Shown: positions 1 to 11,300 of the stretch, one piece after another
Position numbering within the stretch: the first letter of the stretch is position 1
How the letters are laid out: every line of letters begins with the position of its first letter
Assembly: GCA_009760855.2 (NCBI GenBank)
Contig: WPIO01000210.1
Span: 266,387 to 330,386, forward strand
Length of the DNA stretch: 64,000 bases
DNA from: Cristatella mucedo
Taxonomy: Eukaryota > Bryozoa > Phylactolaemata > Cristatellidae
Direction: 5' to 3'
The notes under the pieces: model-generated
The model's database searches: none
What the model was told of the DNA's origin: nothing
The model's input: only the letters and a program-made list of their open reading frames with translations
Made by a program: the position numbers and the translations under genes

Positions 1-930
1 ACACGAGGTGGTCATTGGTAAGGGGCCATGACTAGCCTCTAAATGAAAATGTGGAAGGCAGTGCTGCCAACGCCGAATTGGACCCCATCAAACTGCTTCT
101 GGCTAGCATAAAGGGCGACCCAGAGGGCTGCTAGCCGGGTGGCCAAGATGCCTGCAGACGTGTACTGTGACCATGGCACAAAGATATTAAATTAAATTTA
201 ATACTGGCTGATTTAACATAATAATAATAATTGTATTTATGAACTTGATGAAGCGCCATCAGAGAACTCAATCTCTTTCTAGGCGCTTTAACAGCCTCTT
301 TTTGTATATCGACCGAAGAACAATTACTGCTATCACCACCGTTTGCAGGGGCTGTAAAGAATCTCCCACTGCAGTATTCGAACACTGTGACCTCGGACGA
401 AATTCTTGAAAAGAAACCGCCTTACCTACTGTGCCATCACTGCTCACCATACATAATGCAACACCACACAACTTTAAGAGTCGTCCCCTAACACTGCACC
501 GGAAGAAAAGGCTGACTGCCTCACACGAAGCTCACATCCCTAACCTGCTTGCCTATAACCTCGCGGTCAGAATATCAGTCCATCTAAGCATAATGTGTAG
601 AGGTAAGTAGACCGGATGCCGGTAGGAGAAAATCAGAGAGACCAGGTGCCGATGCCGTGAGTCCAAAGGAACCGGCCCTCGGGCTCTCTGGGCCTTGCCT
701 GGCTTACCATATGGGCAGCAGTTGTGAGAGCAACTGAGCCCACGTGGTATCCTATGCCTGGAAATGCTACCTCTCCAGCTGCACAGCGAATCAATGCCCT
801 ACAAACAGGCAAAGCTCTCGCCCGGCACATCAGGAATCTCCTGCTACCAGCAGTTCGTCTGCCTGAACTCGCACTTGAAGCAGGACTATTCCTCGCGAAG
901 CACAAACCGGTCAGTGGCTGCTGTTAAATC
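1..930 (+). repeat. Diverged relative of the 43-64 kb array unit
   Basis: This stretch aligns by eye with 7900-8350 and with the long units of the right-hand array. Shared landmarks occur in the same order: a segment before 'gcagacgtgtactgtgacc', a segment with 'cacacaactttaag', and one ending in 'ctctctgggcctt'. It is interrupted at 219-452 by a SINE. Short open frames here (for example 633-905 minus and 724-927 plus) overlap on both strands and are not conserved in the sister copies, so I regard it as non-coding. The 5' limit lies outside the window. Confidence 0.6.
219..452 (-). mobile_element. tRNA-derived SINE (type A) ending in a LINE F1 tail
   Basis: Read on the minus strand this starts with a tRNA-like head. 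A box-A-like 'tggcacagtaggtaagg' lies near 420-440 and a box-B-like 'gtgttcgaatact' near 373-385. A body containing 'ggtggtgatagc' follows, then 'aaaagaggctgttaaagcgcc'-type sequence. The last part (219-290) is not ordinary SINE tail. It is the 3' end of LINE F1: the arms aaagcgcc and ggcgctt around gagttctct, followed by ATT repeats. A SINE carrying the LINE's 3' end is the classic arrangement for trans-mobilisation by that LINE's reverse transcriptase. The A and B boxes are imperfect, so transcription competence is doubtful. Confidence 0.7.
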
Positions 931-2276
931 ACCGACACGGCGGTTGCAAGTGCAGCTGCGTGCCAGACGCTTTATCGCAGTGAGATACAGATACAGACCT
1001 ATGTTAGACAAGACAAATTATAAGCAGAGGGAGTAAGAGCTCACTCTAGCCAACCAAGGAAAGTCAAAGAAACTACAGCACTAGCAGAATCACATTAGCG
1101 ATGAAGCAACCATGGATTAGTGCGAATGAGATGGTCTTGCCTTATTGTTTCCGCGGCTGCCTTAAGGAAAACCGAGAACGTGTGTTTGACCTTTTCGAAC
1201 AAGAAGAAAATAAAAATTTGACCCAGAAGTAGTCTCTGTGCCTATAGAGTGAAGCCTTCTAAGCTTGAACTCCATTCATGAGCCTTTTTACCAACTTTAG
1301 ATAAAAGCTCTTATTTGTATTCATTATCGGCAATACTGATATACCTTGCGATACTGCTACAAATTCTGCGAAAACAATCAGTATTACTGCATTGCTGTCC
1401 TGATGAGCCAAAACGGTCTAACGTATTCAGAGTCAGGCAATCCTAGGAATGAGCAAAGGTAGTTATCAGTTCAGCCTCAGCTGGAGAAACAGCTTGAGCC
1501 AGAGCATATCTGGCCTCACTGATATCAGCGAAAATCCTCCGCAGCCATAGGCAATCATCATGTGTGGCAAATAAATGAGGCCATTAAACTTGATTATGAT
1601 TACATATTTCCAGTTGATAAGTTTCAAATAATGCCAGGAGACATAGAGATTACTTTAAGAGGCTATCCCCTCAGGCCATTGCATGCCGTATTTTTACAAT
1701 CTATGCTCACTCCGTTTTCTCCGTGTCACCGTTGGTTCATTAACTCAACAGTCTTTGCAATCTACACTTTAAACTACGACCTAATCTGTCTCGTATGCAC
1801 GTCTTTTTTTCTATTCGGACGACTCTGCCTTTGCTGTGACATGATGTGGCTCAAAGACTATTGGTCTTTTGACTTTATTCCCTTGCTATTCCGGAGGTAT
1901 AGCTGCTCAACGCTGATATTTTGAGGAAATTGTAAAGGCTTGCACTGGTTTTCCGAGGTGTTCATAACTCATTTTATGATAACTGCCATATAATTAGCAT
2001 CGCCCACGATTACAGTTGAATGGCAGCTGCCTTTCTTATGGTAATTGACATGTGCGGCCCCATGAAAAATTAATCACTAATAAAGCACAACCGCACGTAG
2101 AACACCTGAAAACAGTGAAGACAGATCTGCTCTCGCCCGTCCTGAGACCCATAGGAGTCGGCTTAGGCAGTAAGCCAATTGCAATCGGTTAGGCCCACTA
2201 AGAAAATGATTTGAACGTTGTGCATGAGACCAGGAGTTCTAAAATACCGTCAGTACACAGGAAATGGAAGCGCTTT
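931..2276. other. No gene recognised
   Basis: AT-rich sequence without recognisable coding potential. The only moderately long frame is 1562-1924 plus (120 codons). It is a hydrophobic, Phe/Leu/Cys-rich translation with no motif I know and no homologous copy in the window. I see no repeat boundaries here. Confidence 0.4.
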
Positions 2277-3609
2277 AAAATAAATAAAATAAATCCTAGC
2301 TGATTAAACAGCCTCTTTTGGCGATAGAGAATCGCTCACTGCGTGAATCGAACCCACGACCTCGAGACCGAGGTCATGAAAGCGACCACAGTGCTAGGTC
2401 CGGTTCTTTTCACGGTTTATACTCTGCCTCTTGCTGATGTGATTGCCAAGCACAATCTAGGCTTTCACTTCTATGCGGATGACACTCAGTTGTACCTTTG
2501 CTTTGATCCCTCCCAGCCTTCGAGCACTTCAAATCCTCTCAACTCACTAGCTGCATGCATTGATGACATCCGCATATGGATGGGAGCAAATTTTCTAAAA
2601 CTTAGCAATGATAAAACTAACTTACTAGTTATGGGCAAACCCAGTGTGATCCAGAGATTGGAAAGGCTGACTCTCAAAATTGGCTCTGCCAGCATATCTC
2701 TTATCGAATCAGCTCGGAATCTAGGTGTCATATTCCAAAGCGACCTCTCGTTAGACGACCATATCAGCTCCACAGTCAAATCCGCCTATTTTCAGCTTCA
2801 TAACATTGCTAAAATTCGGGCTTGTTTAGATGAAGATACCAGGTCCAAGTTAGTTCTTGCATTCGTGACATCACGTCTCGACTTCTGCAACTCACTGCTT
2901 ACTGGCCTACCACCATGTGCGATCAGGCGATTGCAGCTTGTGCAAAACTCTGCAGCTAGGCTTGTCTGTCGTGAGCGTCGCAGTTGCCACATTACTCCAC
3001 TGCTCGCCGACCTGCACTGGCTACCAGTCAAGCAACGGATTGACTTCAAGGTTTTGTCGCTCACTTATAGGTCCCTTCATTCTATGGCTCCAGCCTATCC
3101 GTCAGATATACTACCCCATCAGGCCAAGCATCGTACCACCCGCTTTTCGGAATCCAACAGTCTAGAAATACCTCGTACAAATCTTAAATACTTTGGAGAC
3201 CTTGCATTTAGTTCATACGCTCGCAAAGCCAGGAACTCCCTCCCGACCTGCGTCAAAACATCCCCTGACCTGACCACATTTAAAAGGAACCTAAAAACAC
3301 ACCTATTTAGGACAGCATTTAGTGGGTCCCTGTGATTCGTACTTGATGTGCTTATGCGTGCTGACACTGTGCATGCTGCCACTAACCACATTTGCATGCT
3401 GACCCTGTGCATGTCACCCCTAACCATATTATTCATCTCGTTTGTTTTTCAAGCATGATTTTACTTACCATTCAATTGCATTTCACTTTGCAGCAAATGT
3501 AAAGCGCCTAGAGAGAGATTGAGTTCTCTGAGGGCGCTTTATCAAGTGAATTATTATTATTATTGTTATTATCAACCACCTTACCTAGTGTGCCATCACG
3601 GCTCACTGC
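2277..3609 (-). mobile_element. tRNA-derived SINE split by a LINE insertion
   Basis: The 3' part of the SINE is at 2277-2389. It has an A-rich tail, 'aatcagctagg', and a box B 'gggttcgattc' read on minus. The 5' head is at 3573-3609, with 'gtgatggcacactaggtaag' read on minus, which is box A. Together they make one tRNA-type SINE. The intervening 2390-3572 is a LINE F1 copy in the opposite orientation. The break is flanked by cgaccac (2383-2389) and caaccac (3573-3579), a 7-bp target-site duplication with one mismatch. The SINE is therefore older than the LINE copy. Confidence 0.8.
2390..3572 (+). mobile_element. 5'-truncated LINE F1 (CR1/L2-like), RT 3' half
   Basis: This is the best preserved LINE in the window. 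An open frame runs to 3335, with element coding from about 2392. It starts within the reverse transcriptase at a 'VLGPVLFTVYTLPL' motif, has an intact catalytic FYADD box (YADD codons at 2472-2483), then the thumb/connection blocks 'LKIGSASIS', 'SRLDFCNSLLTGLP', 'RRLQLVQNSAARLVCR' and 'LHWLPVKQRI'. The N-terminal RT fingers and endonuclease are missing, as expected for 5' truncation during target-primed reverse transcription. The 3' UTR ends in an inverted repeat (aaagcgcc 3501-3508, ggcgcttt 3533-3540) and an ATT-rich tail. A target-site duplication of 7 bp flanks it. No intact promoter or ORF1 is present, so it is dead on arrival. Confidence 0.93.
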
Positions 3610-3845
3610 TTCAACTACGTCACGTTGCAAGATGGGACCCTTTAGTGAAGCAGCAAATGGCCCACAGTCGTCTTCCATGACGGAATTTCTATGACTCTGC
3701 GAATCGAGTATACAGGCACTGAGCTGCTCCTACCCTATTACAACACAAAAACATAATATGGTAACAGGGTTAGGCAAAAATAAAAAATCAGCTTCACTAA
3801 CTAAACAGTGAGAGAAAATAAGTTGTGGTAGTCACATCAATATAT

Positions 3846-4005
3846 CTTGCATGATTTAACAGCTATATTTTAATATCGGTAGATATTCTTTATTGGCTAT
3901 CACCACCACTTTGTAAGAAATAATTGCCCCGCTGCAGGGTTTGAAACCACAACTTTAACCATGAAAAGGAAGCTCCTCGCCTCATGGGCTTAGTGCAGTC
4001 CTGTA
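3846..4005 (-). mobile_element. Degenerate tRNA-SINE relic
   Basis: Read on minus, this shares the order of the type A SINE: a head near 3990, a box-B-like 'gtggtttcaaaccc', then 'gtggtggtgatagcc' and a 'gctgttaaatca' tail. It is heavily diverged and lacks a clear tail repeat. Confidence 0.5.
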
Positions 4006-4089
4006 AAGATTCAGCTTAAAGTGCTACCTGATAGCATGCATCTGAGAGCCTGTGTGCGGAATTTTCGTTCGCCATGAAGCAATGGCCAC

Positions 4090-4190
4090 GAATCATGTTT
4101 TGTTTGCAGCATAATAAAGCGCCTACAACGAGGTTAGGTTTTTATGGTGGTACACATATGTATTATTAATACTAATAATATTATTATTAT
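4090..4190 (+). mobile_element. Degenerate LINE F1 3' tail
   Basis: The segment has 'aataaagcgcctac' followed by a decayed right arm and a run of ATT/ACT repeats, as in the F1 3' end. Only the terminal part is present. Confidence 0.4.
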
Positions 4191-5204
4191 CCATCAGATG
4201 ATGATCATCACAATGCATGACCGTGCCACTTTCAGTGGAATGAACATGGCTTGTTAGGTGTTTGTAATGTAAAAAGTTTTAGTTAGCCTCTGCTTTCATC
4301 GACGTCCTTCTAGACTGCTAGCTGATACTAGCAGGATCCCTGCAGTGCTGCATACTGATGCAATGCAACAATACCAGCCACTAGCTTTGCATTTAATCTG
4401 TCAAATCGCCTGCGAGTGCCGCCTGATCTCAGTTTTTTCTGAGCCCCAATCAATTGCTAATCCTTCGACAACCCTCTTTTAAATTTCAAAAGAAGAATTT
4501 TTTCATACGGTGTCAACTAACCATGACGCATTGCCTAATTTTAAATTGCTCTAAAGGAATCTCCGAAACCCCAGAAATAGTTCACAGCGTATCTAACATC
4601 CAATAAATCCTCTTTTTTTGGCTCGCAAGCACATCACCACTGCACATTTATATGATAATTGCCCACCAGCAGATATGCTCCAGTTCATCCTAAGTAAAGT
4701 TAGAGGATTACTTTTTCTGCTGACAGCCTGACGTACATATGCTGTACTGCACTTAATAACATTCCCTGTAAAGCCTTATTTCTGACGTTACACGAAAGAC
4801 CGGCGGTTGAATGTAGAACACGTCCAACAGTCAGATGTGCATCATCATGTGCATTAACATGGCTATTATCTTGATTATTAGGTTATAGAGAGAAGTATAT
4901 TGTTGTTGTTCAATGAATGCACTAGCTCAAAAAGGAGTCGGGATATTCACAAACCCTATCAAGAGAAGCAACTACAGAAGAGTTGCTTTTAAAATGCATT
5001 GTTGTCGTAATCTGTATAGCTATAAAAGAGCCATCAAATAGGATGTAGTTAGTAGGCGCTTTTCAATGCTAAGTAGTGGACAGTAACCTAATGAATACCT
5101 CTGCCTCTTTTAGCTTGCGAGGAAATAGCTCTATAGCTCTAGCAGATACAACCCTAGCATGCTCTAATGCCCTGAACTCAAGTGCCACACGTGGCAGTAA
5201 CAAA
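4191..5204. other. No gene recognised
   Basis: Unique-looking AT-rich sequence. I see no frame, no repeat landmark and no RNA gene. Confidence 0.4.
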
Positions 5205-6845
5205 AAATGGTAATAACACATTAGTGAGAGCTCACCAAAATAACTCAATATCTTTCCAGGCACCAAACATCTGCTGCAAAGAAAGCATGACCTTGTGGCT
5301 AGAGGTAGCATGCTCAATAAGCCAGCAGAGCATGGTTAGAGTTAAATTGCATATAGTAAGCATTCAAATATGGTTAGTGGCAGCGTGCACAGTGTCAGCA
5401 TGCATAGGCACGTAAAGAACAAGTCACATGGACTCACTAAATGCTGCTGGATGGGTTTACATTTCTTTTTAATTTGGTCAAGTCAAGGAATGTCGTGAGG
5501 CAAGATGGTAATGAGCTCCGTGCTGTGGAGCAAACGAACTAAATTCAAGGTATCTCAAGTATTGGAGGTTTGTATGAGGTACAGTTAAAGCTCTGGGTAC
5601 CAAACAGCAACTTGTAAGATGCTTAGCCTGGTGGGGAAGTAGATGTAATAGGTAGGCTGAAGCCATGAATGAAAAGACCTAAATGCGAGTGATGAAATAT
5701 TGAAACCGATATATTACTTGACTGGGATCCATTGGAGGTCGACCGGAAGTTTTTATTATGTGGCAACTGGGACGCTCACGGCAGACAAGCATAGCTGCAG
5801 AGTTTCACACAAGCTGCATGCGCTTGATTACAAAGGCTGGTAGACAAGCAAGCAGTGAGCTACACACGCCGAGACGGGATTTCACAAATTCACGGACCTA
5901 TTTAGATGTGACAATCCTATTTAGCAAGCACGCATTTTACAATTGTATGTTGCTGAAGGTCAGCCCATTTGATAGTGTAGTTGACGTGGTCGTTTTATGA
6001 CAGTTCAATTTTATACAAGACACCTAAATTTCGTGCAGATTCAACAGGGTGTATGCTGACAGGCCGGTTGCAAGCGTTAAGCTATTCAATTTCTGAACCA
6101 TTCTTGATTTTCCCATGACCTTTAAGTTGCGTTTATAATCATCTGTCGTGAGCGTCGCAGTGGCCACATCACACTATTTCTCGCCGACCTGCACTGGCAA
6201 CCAGTCAAGCAACGGATCGACTTCCAGGTTTTCTCGCTCACTTTTAGGTCACTTCATTCTTTGGCTGCAGCCCATCTCTCTGATCTACTCCCCACTAGGC
6301 CAAGCATCGTAACACCTGCTTTTTGGAATCCAACTGTCTACCAGTACCTCGTACAAACCTCAAATCCTTTGGAGACTGTGCATTTAGTTCTTATGCTCCC
6401 AAAGCATGGAACTCCCTCCCGACTTGCCTCAGAACATTCCCTGACTTGACCACATTTAAAAAGAACTTGAAAACACACATATTTAGGACAGCATTTAGTG
6501 GGTCCCTATGATTCGACCTTCATGTGCTTATGCCAGCTGACACTGTGCATGCAACCACTAACCACATTTGCATGCTGACCCTGTGCATGTCACCCTTAAC
6601 CACTTTATTCATGTTGTTTATCAAGCATGATATTACTTACCATTCAATCGCGTTTACTTTTGCAGCAAACGTAAAGCGCCTAGAAAGGGATTGAGTTCTC
6701 TGAGGTTGCTTTATAAAGTCCACTAGTATTATTATTATTAATATTATTCACGTTAGGATAGTTATCTGCAATCCATGTGCACCTGTCACTAGTGCATGCA
6801 GCATAGGAGTTGGGAGAATTCGAGGTGTTGGAGGGTTTGGGAGAA
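5205..6845 (-). mobile_element. Old LINE F1 copy, interrupted by a younger F1 copy
   Basis: Minus-strand F1 sequence runs from the 3' UTR region (near 5340-5400) through the RT C-terminal part (5760-5900) to the NDDKTN-equivalent region near 6110. It stops at about 6142 and resumes at about 6755-6845 with 'ccatgtgca', 'gcatgcagc' and 'gagagaatt'-like blocks that lie further 5' in the family. The gap is filled by an opposite-strand F1 copy (6143-6750). Many stops and frameshifts are present. It is visibly more diverged than the copies at 2390, 20095, 23377 and 40973. Confidence 0.75.
6143..6750 (+). mobile_element. LINE F1 copy nested in an older F1
   Basis: It begins inside the RT C-terminal block ('ctgtcgtgagcgtcgcag') and continues through the LHWLPVKQRI-equivalent, the terminal coding block to about 6511 (FRTAFSGSL then stop), the 3' UTR with the aaagcgcc arm and an ATT tail. 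A frameshift near 6250-6330 breaks the coding. It lies inside, and antiparallel to, the older copy spanning 5205-6845. Confidence 0.85.
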
Positions 6846-6854
6846 ATATTTAGC

Positions 6855-6910
6855 GATGCTGGCTAGCTGAAAGTAAGCAGGATTGACTTCGGAGCCGACG
6901 TAGGGCTTTT
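6855..6910 (-). mobile_element. LINE F1 fragment
   Basis: A short minus-strand match to the family block that reads 'agctgaaaataggcgg' and 'gactttggagctga' in better copies, here with several substitutions. It could be a displaced piece of the neighbouring old copy. Confidence 0.45.
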
Positions 6911-7417
6911 GAACTTCACTTTTGGTGAGAGCATCTTGATTTTGTGAGGACGCTACTGGAAACCTTCTGGCTGTTCACATTTTGAACTTTAAAATGTGTA
7001 GTTAGTGAGTCTCATTTAGTTCATCCAGCACTAGTACTGGAGCTTAAATTGCGGCAGAGGATTGAATTGTATGAGCAGCAGGCAACCAGATAGCATAACA
7101 TAGTGACATTAAGAGGCTCAAGACAGCAAGTACTAGATTAGAGCGATCGCCTACAAAATGGTCTGAATACACGAAGTGGCAAAAACTTCCAAACAATCAT
7201 TTTTGATACAGGGTCCAGATTCATACATTCGGCGAATTTGCAAGGATTTTGCAAGTTACAGAATGTAGAGAGTAGCAGCAGTAGCACAACAAGTACCAGA
7301 AGCAGTTACTGGTACACGACCGCCGAAGTGATTACCAAGGTTTACTATGTCTGCTGAATGCTGATAGGAGGGGGACAGAGGCGAGACGCCTAACTGAGTC
7401 ATAAGAGGCAGGCTACC
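6911..7417. other. No gene recognised
   Basis: No coding frame or repeat landmark that I can support. Confidence 0.35.
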
Positions 7418-7475
7418 CCAGTGTCAGCATGCATAAGCACACCAAAATGAATCTCGTGGACTCACTAAATAATGT
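7418..7475 (-). mobile_element. LINE F1 3' UTR fragment
   Basis: 'gtgtcagcatgcataagcac' followed by a 'ggactcactaaat' block matches the minus-strand F1 3' UTR/stop region seen at 23580-23630 and 28140-28200. It is cut off abruptly on both sides and joined to array-unit-like sequence. Confidence 0.55.
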
Positions 7476-7479
7476 CCGA

Positions 7480-8360
7480 GAACGCCATAGAATCACCGAT
7501 GGGTCACCGTTTTTTAGTTCCAGGCTTCATAACAGCGTGAGCAAAGCTTGTCAAGCGTACAATATCTTCGTTAGTCTTCCATTGCCAAGAAAGAACTGCT
7601 TCCTCACCTGAGCTTATGCTTACATGGCGGCTGAAAGAAGCAGTTGGTGCAGCATCGACCCGAGTGGCAGTGAAGCAATGAGTAATGATTCCAGCAAAAC
7701 TTACAGCCATCGTATGGAGACCCACACAGTAAAAGTAGTCCAGGCTCGAGACTATAGCACACAAGCATAGTCACACATGATCAACTGTATGCAACAGCAA
7801 TGACAGTCTAAACAGCGATATGCCACCAACAACCCCCAACTGGCCAAGTGTTGCTTACATGCAAGATATGCTTAGCAAACAATTAATGCACAAATTGGTC
7901 GGTGACAGGGGCAGCACCTAGCCTGTAAATGAAAGAATGTGGAAGGCAATACTGCCAAACCAGTGTTGGACCCCATCAAGGTGTATCTGGAAAACACGAA
8001 TACCGATCCAAAGGGGTTGTGACCTGGTTGTCAAGATAAGAAAAAATCTCCTTACTCTCTGCAGACTTGTACTGTGACGTTGGCACATGGGCACCCATTC
8101 AGCACACAGCTTGACGAGCCATTCACTGAAACTGAACCATAAGACGAGGCTGGCTGCTGGACGAGCTGCCAGCATCTCTCTGTACGTGCTCGGTTAAAGC
8201 CATGTGGTCAGAATCTCAGTTCCACCGATGCATTACGCCAAGAGATAAGTCAAATGATTTAGGCTGGGGAGTGACAGAAGCCAGATGCCGATGCAGTCAC
8301 TTCAAGGATGAGGCCTGCAGGCTGGCTGGGCCATGCTTGGCTTGCAATATGATGGAGGCT
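7480..8360 (+). repeat. Second isolated relative of the array unit
   Basis: It carries the same ordered landmarks as the right-hand array: an 'agcagttggt'-like block, a 'gatcaactgtatgcaacag' block near 7790, 'gtactgtgac' near 8070, 'gctcggttaaagcc' near 8190 and a terminal 'gggccatgc' block near 8330. It also aligns with 1-720, better than either does with the array. No coding frame is shared between the copies. Confidence 0.6.
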
Positions 8361-11300
8361 TAGCAAGAAAATAGAGACGACACTGAATTCAGTAATGAAA
8401 TAGGAAGTCACAAAGCCACTCGATAGGGCTCGTTTTCAGCTCTCCGAGCAATTATGTGTTATAGCGTTCACGGCAGACATTCCTGACTGCATAGTTAGGC
8501 GCCAACTGCATGAATTTTATTGCAGTTGCGAGTCCGAAGTAGATGTTGGATAATTGAATTGCCTGACATATTTAGAGGCAGAAGAACCCAAGAAATTTGA
8601 ACACACTTGCATTTGGATATTGAGAACTGCCAGCTCCTGCAATCCGAGAGACACCACTAGCAGTTTAAGTCCCAGTACATAATTGAAGTCATGGTAATAC
8701 TTTACTTACAATGCTCGTCATCAAGGTAAACGTCGATCGCTTGAAAGCAAGCCCAACTTGCTGTAAGTGTGCAGATATCGGCTGCATCAATGTTCAGGTA
8801 CGCAATTCGCCCTGTAATTACGAAAAATTAAACTACTCTGCCTGCCATCTATAGTAACCCTAATATAAAACTACTATCAGGTAATCCCACTTTTATAAAG
8901 TAAGCAAAATAGTGGCAATTCATATGCTTTATAGCAGCCCAAGCAACTTAATCTTTGCTCTTCAACTTCTCGCAACGGAAGCAATAGCCAGCAGTTTATT
9001 TTTCTACTTGGTATCACGCTTCGGCATGTACGGAAAGGCACACGAAGCGTACTAGCTTGTAAAACATCGCATCGAGTTGTGCGTTTACAGCAGGTCTAAT
9101 ATAGCACGTCAAGCAGGGCATGAAGTCTGTGCTCGCGACACAAGATGCCAGTCAGATTCTGATTCCGAAAGACTAGCAGTGCCAAGGAAGTTTATATTAT
9201 CCAATCGATTAACAAGTTAAATCATCAGCCAGTTTAGTGGTACCGGTAAATATAGCATTTATATTTTAGGATGACAGGACATATACATAGCCAACCATTT
9301 GGACGCCTCTTGACGGTGGCAAGGTACCAATAGAAAACAATATAATGCAGTAACTTTGTAATCTGCTCTTACAAAAGCCTTCAGTTTAAAAACAACATGA
9401 AGTTTGTGTCCTCCCCAGCACAGCCGGTAGACACACCACCCCAAGTGTCTGTTTAAAGTAGCCAATATTTGTTAGATGGCAGCCACTTCGCCCGAGAGCA
9501 CTTCTACAATGCTCGAATGCAGCCAAACAAAGGGTTGAAAAACGGCTGTCTTTTGAGAAGCAGGCTTAGTTTAATAATTAAGTCATGAAGTTCATTATGA
9601 CTGAACTGCTGGAAGTAAGGGAGCTCCATTCATCTATCCTAAAACTTTGAGGTTGGCTTATGCACAGCAAAGCGAATGGACTCATAAGAGCGGCCATGTA
9701 ATGCACAGCTTGATTCTGAATTATTTGGCATTCTGTTTAAACGGAAAAGTAGCAATTCTGACATCAATTTAACAACAGAACTCTGGGTGGTCATCAATAT
9801 GTAGTTTACCATAATATGCACAATGTATACTGGTGCAGTTCGATCCCTATGGGATGCCTTAATGATCTAAGAGGTCGCAAGAATCCAAATCCGATGAGCT
9901 AGTTGGACACTGAAATGTTTGAATCTTTGGGTGCTAGTTTCAATAATGCATAGCAATCAAAACACCTTAGCAGAAACTTGTTCACGGAAAAGGTTTCGTA
10001 GCGTGAAGTAATTTGGAACGGCTAACACAAAAGGCATGAAGAAATCTCACGAACTCTTACCTACTCGCGATGAGCTGTTGCCAGTGCTGATGTCTGAGAG
10101 CCGCTCCAACGCTTTATACTTTCATAAGCATGTCAGAGAAGCTCCAACCGCTAAGTAGTAAGCCCTTTCGACGACACACTCAAAACTGGCGACCCTCTGG
10201 TGACCTTGACAGCGATCGCATTTTTAGCTAGCTACTGGCCTCGGCATTTCCTGCAATTGGCTACCTAAGGCCTCTAGCAACGGATCTCAACCCCTCTTAG
10301 TAAGTTTGATAATCACCCGATAAGACTGAGAGTTACGACGAATGATCTGGCCAAATAACACGACTGTAAAATGAAAACGCTAGTGTATGTAAAAGCCAAA
10401 AGGTAGTAGTGCAATTCAGCACCAGTTGCGCCAGATTTGCCTTGGTCGGATCAGCCATTTGAAATGAGTTCTAAGAACAAACCTCAGCATGCTAGCATTT
10501 GAAAAGAAAAGGCACCTCCGTCAGTAGACTAGTCTAGTTATCTATTCGACTGTGCAAGAACTTGGGTGACGTGGCTACGTGCATCTATTCCTTAACGTCT
10601 CCTGTGGCGGAAATTTTACTCTTCATTTATAACCGAACGAGTTATAATAATAGTAGTAATACGGTTTGTACAACATCTTGAGAGAATTGCATCTCTGTAA
10701 AGGCAATTTACATATCAGAAGGATCAAGACGTTAGGGCGTGCAGTGCATGAGGTTTTACTTGCTGGTTCCCATGTATCGATGTTAAATACTAGTAATTTC
10801 AGAGTATTTTATTGATTTTTCACGGACAACTTGCACTACCAATATAGCATCTACTAGTAGTGCATAATCTAGAATTGTCGGACGATCTGTAGCAGGAACT
10901 TCATTCTGACGTCTGTTCAGTCCACCTGACTCCAGCTGGATGGCCAAAAGCAACACGGAAAAAACTCGCTTCAAAAGCTGAAAGGATGTTCATAAAGTAG
11001 TGCGGGAGTTACGGCCTGCAGCCGGAACTTGTCTTTCGGCGCTGGCTGACCAGAACTCAACACCTACAGGGGGCAGGATGCAGAGCTGCCCGAACAAGCA
11101 GCCTGGTGGGCGCCCCGTGCTCTGGTAAAGCTAAGTCTCGTGCAAATTAATCATGAAGTCTAGGACTGGGCAGAAGATATAGCTTCATAATTCTTTGAAC
11201 ATAGAAAGATGCAGCTAATGATTCACACTCAGAGGACGATCTGAGGATAGGCTAGGAGCTGTGACAGGAGCTTGTTGCCACTCACTCGCAGAGGTCAGGC

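Noticed and set aside
1562-1924. 120-codon open frame as a membrane protein gene
   Set aside because: AT-rich hydrophobic translation without motif, splice context or second copy; chance is the simpler explanation.
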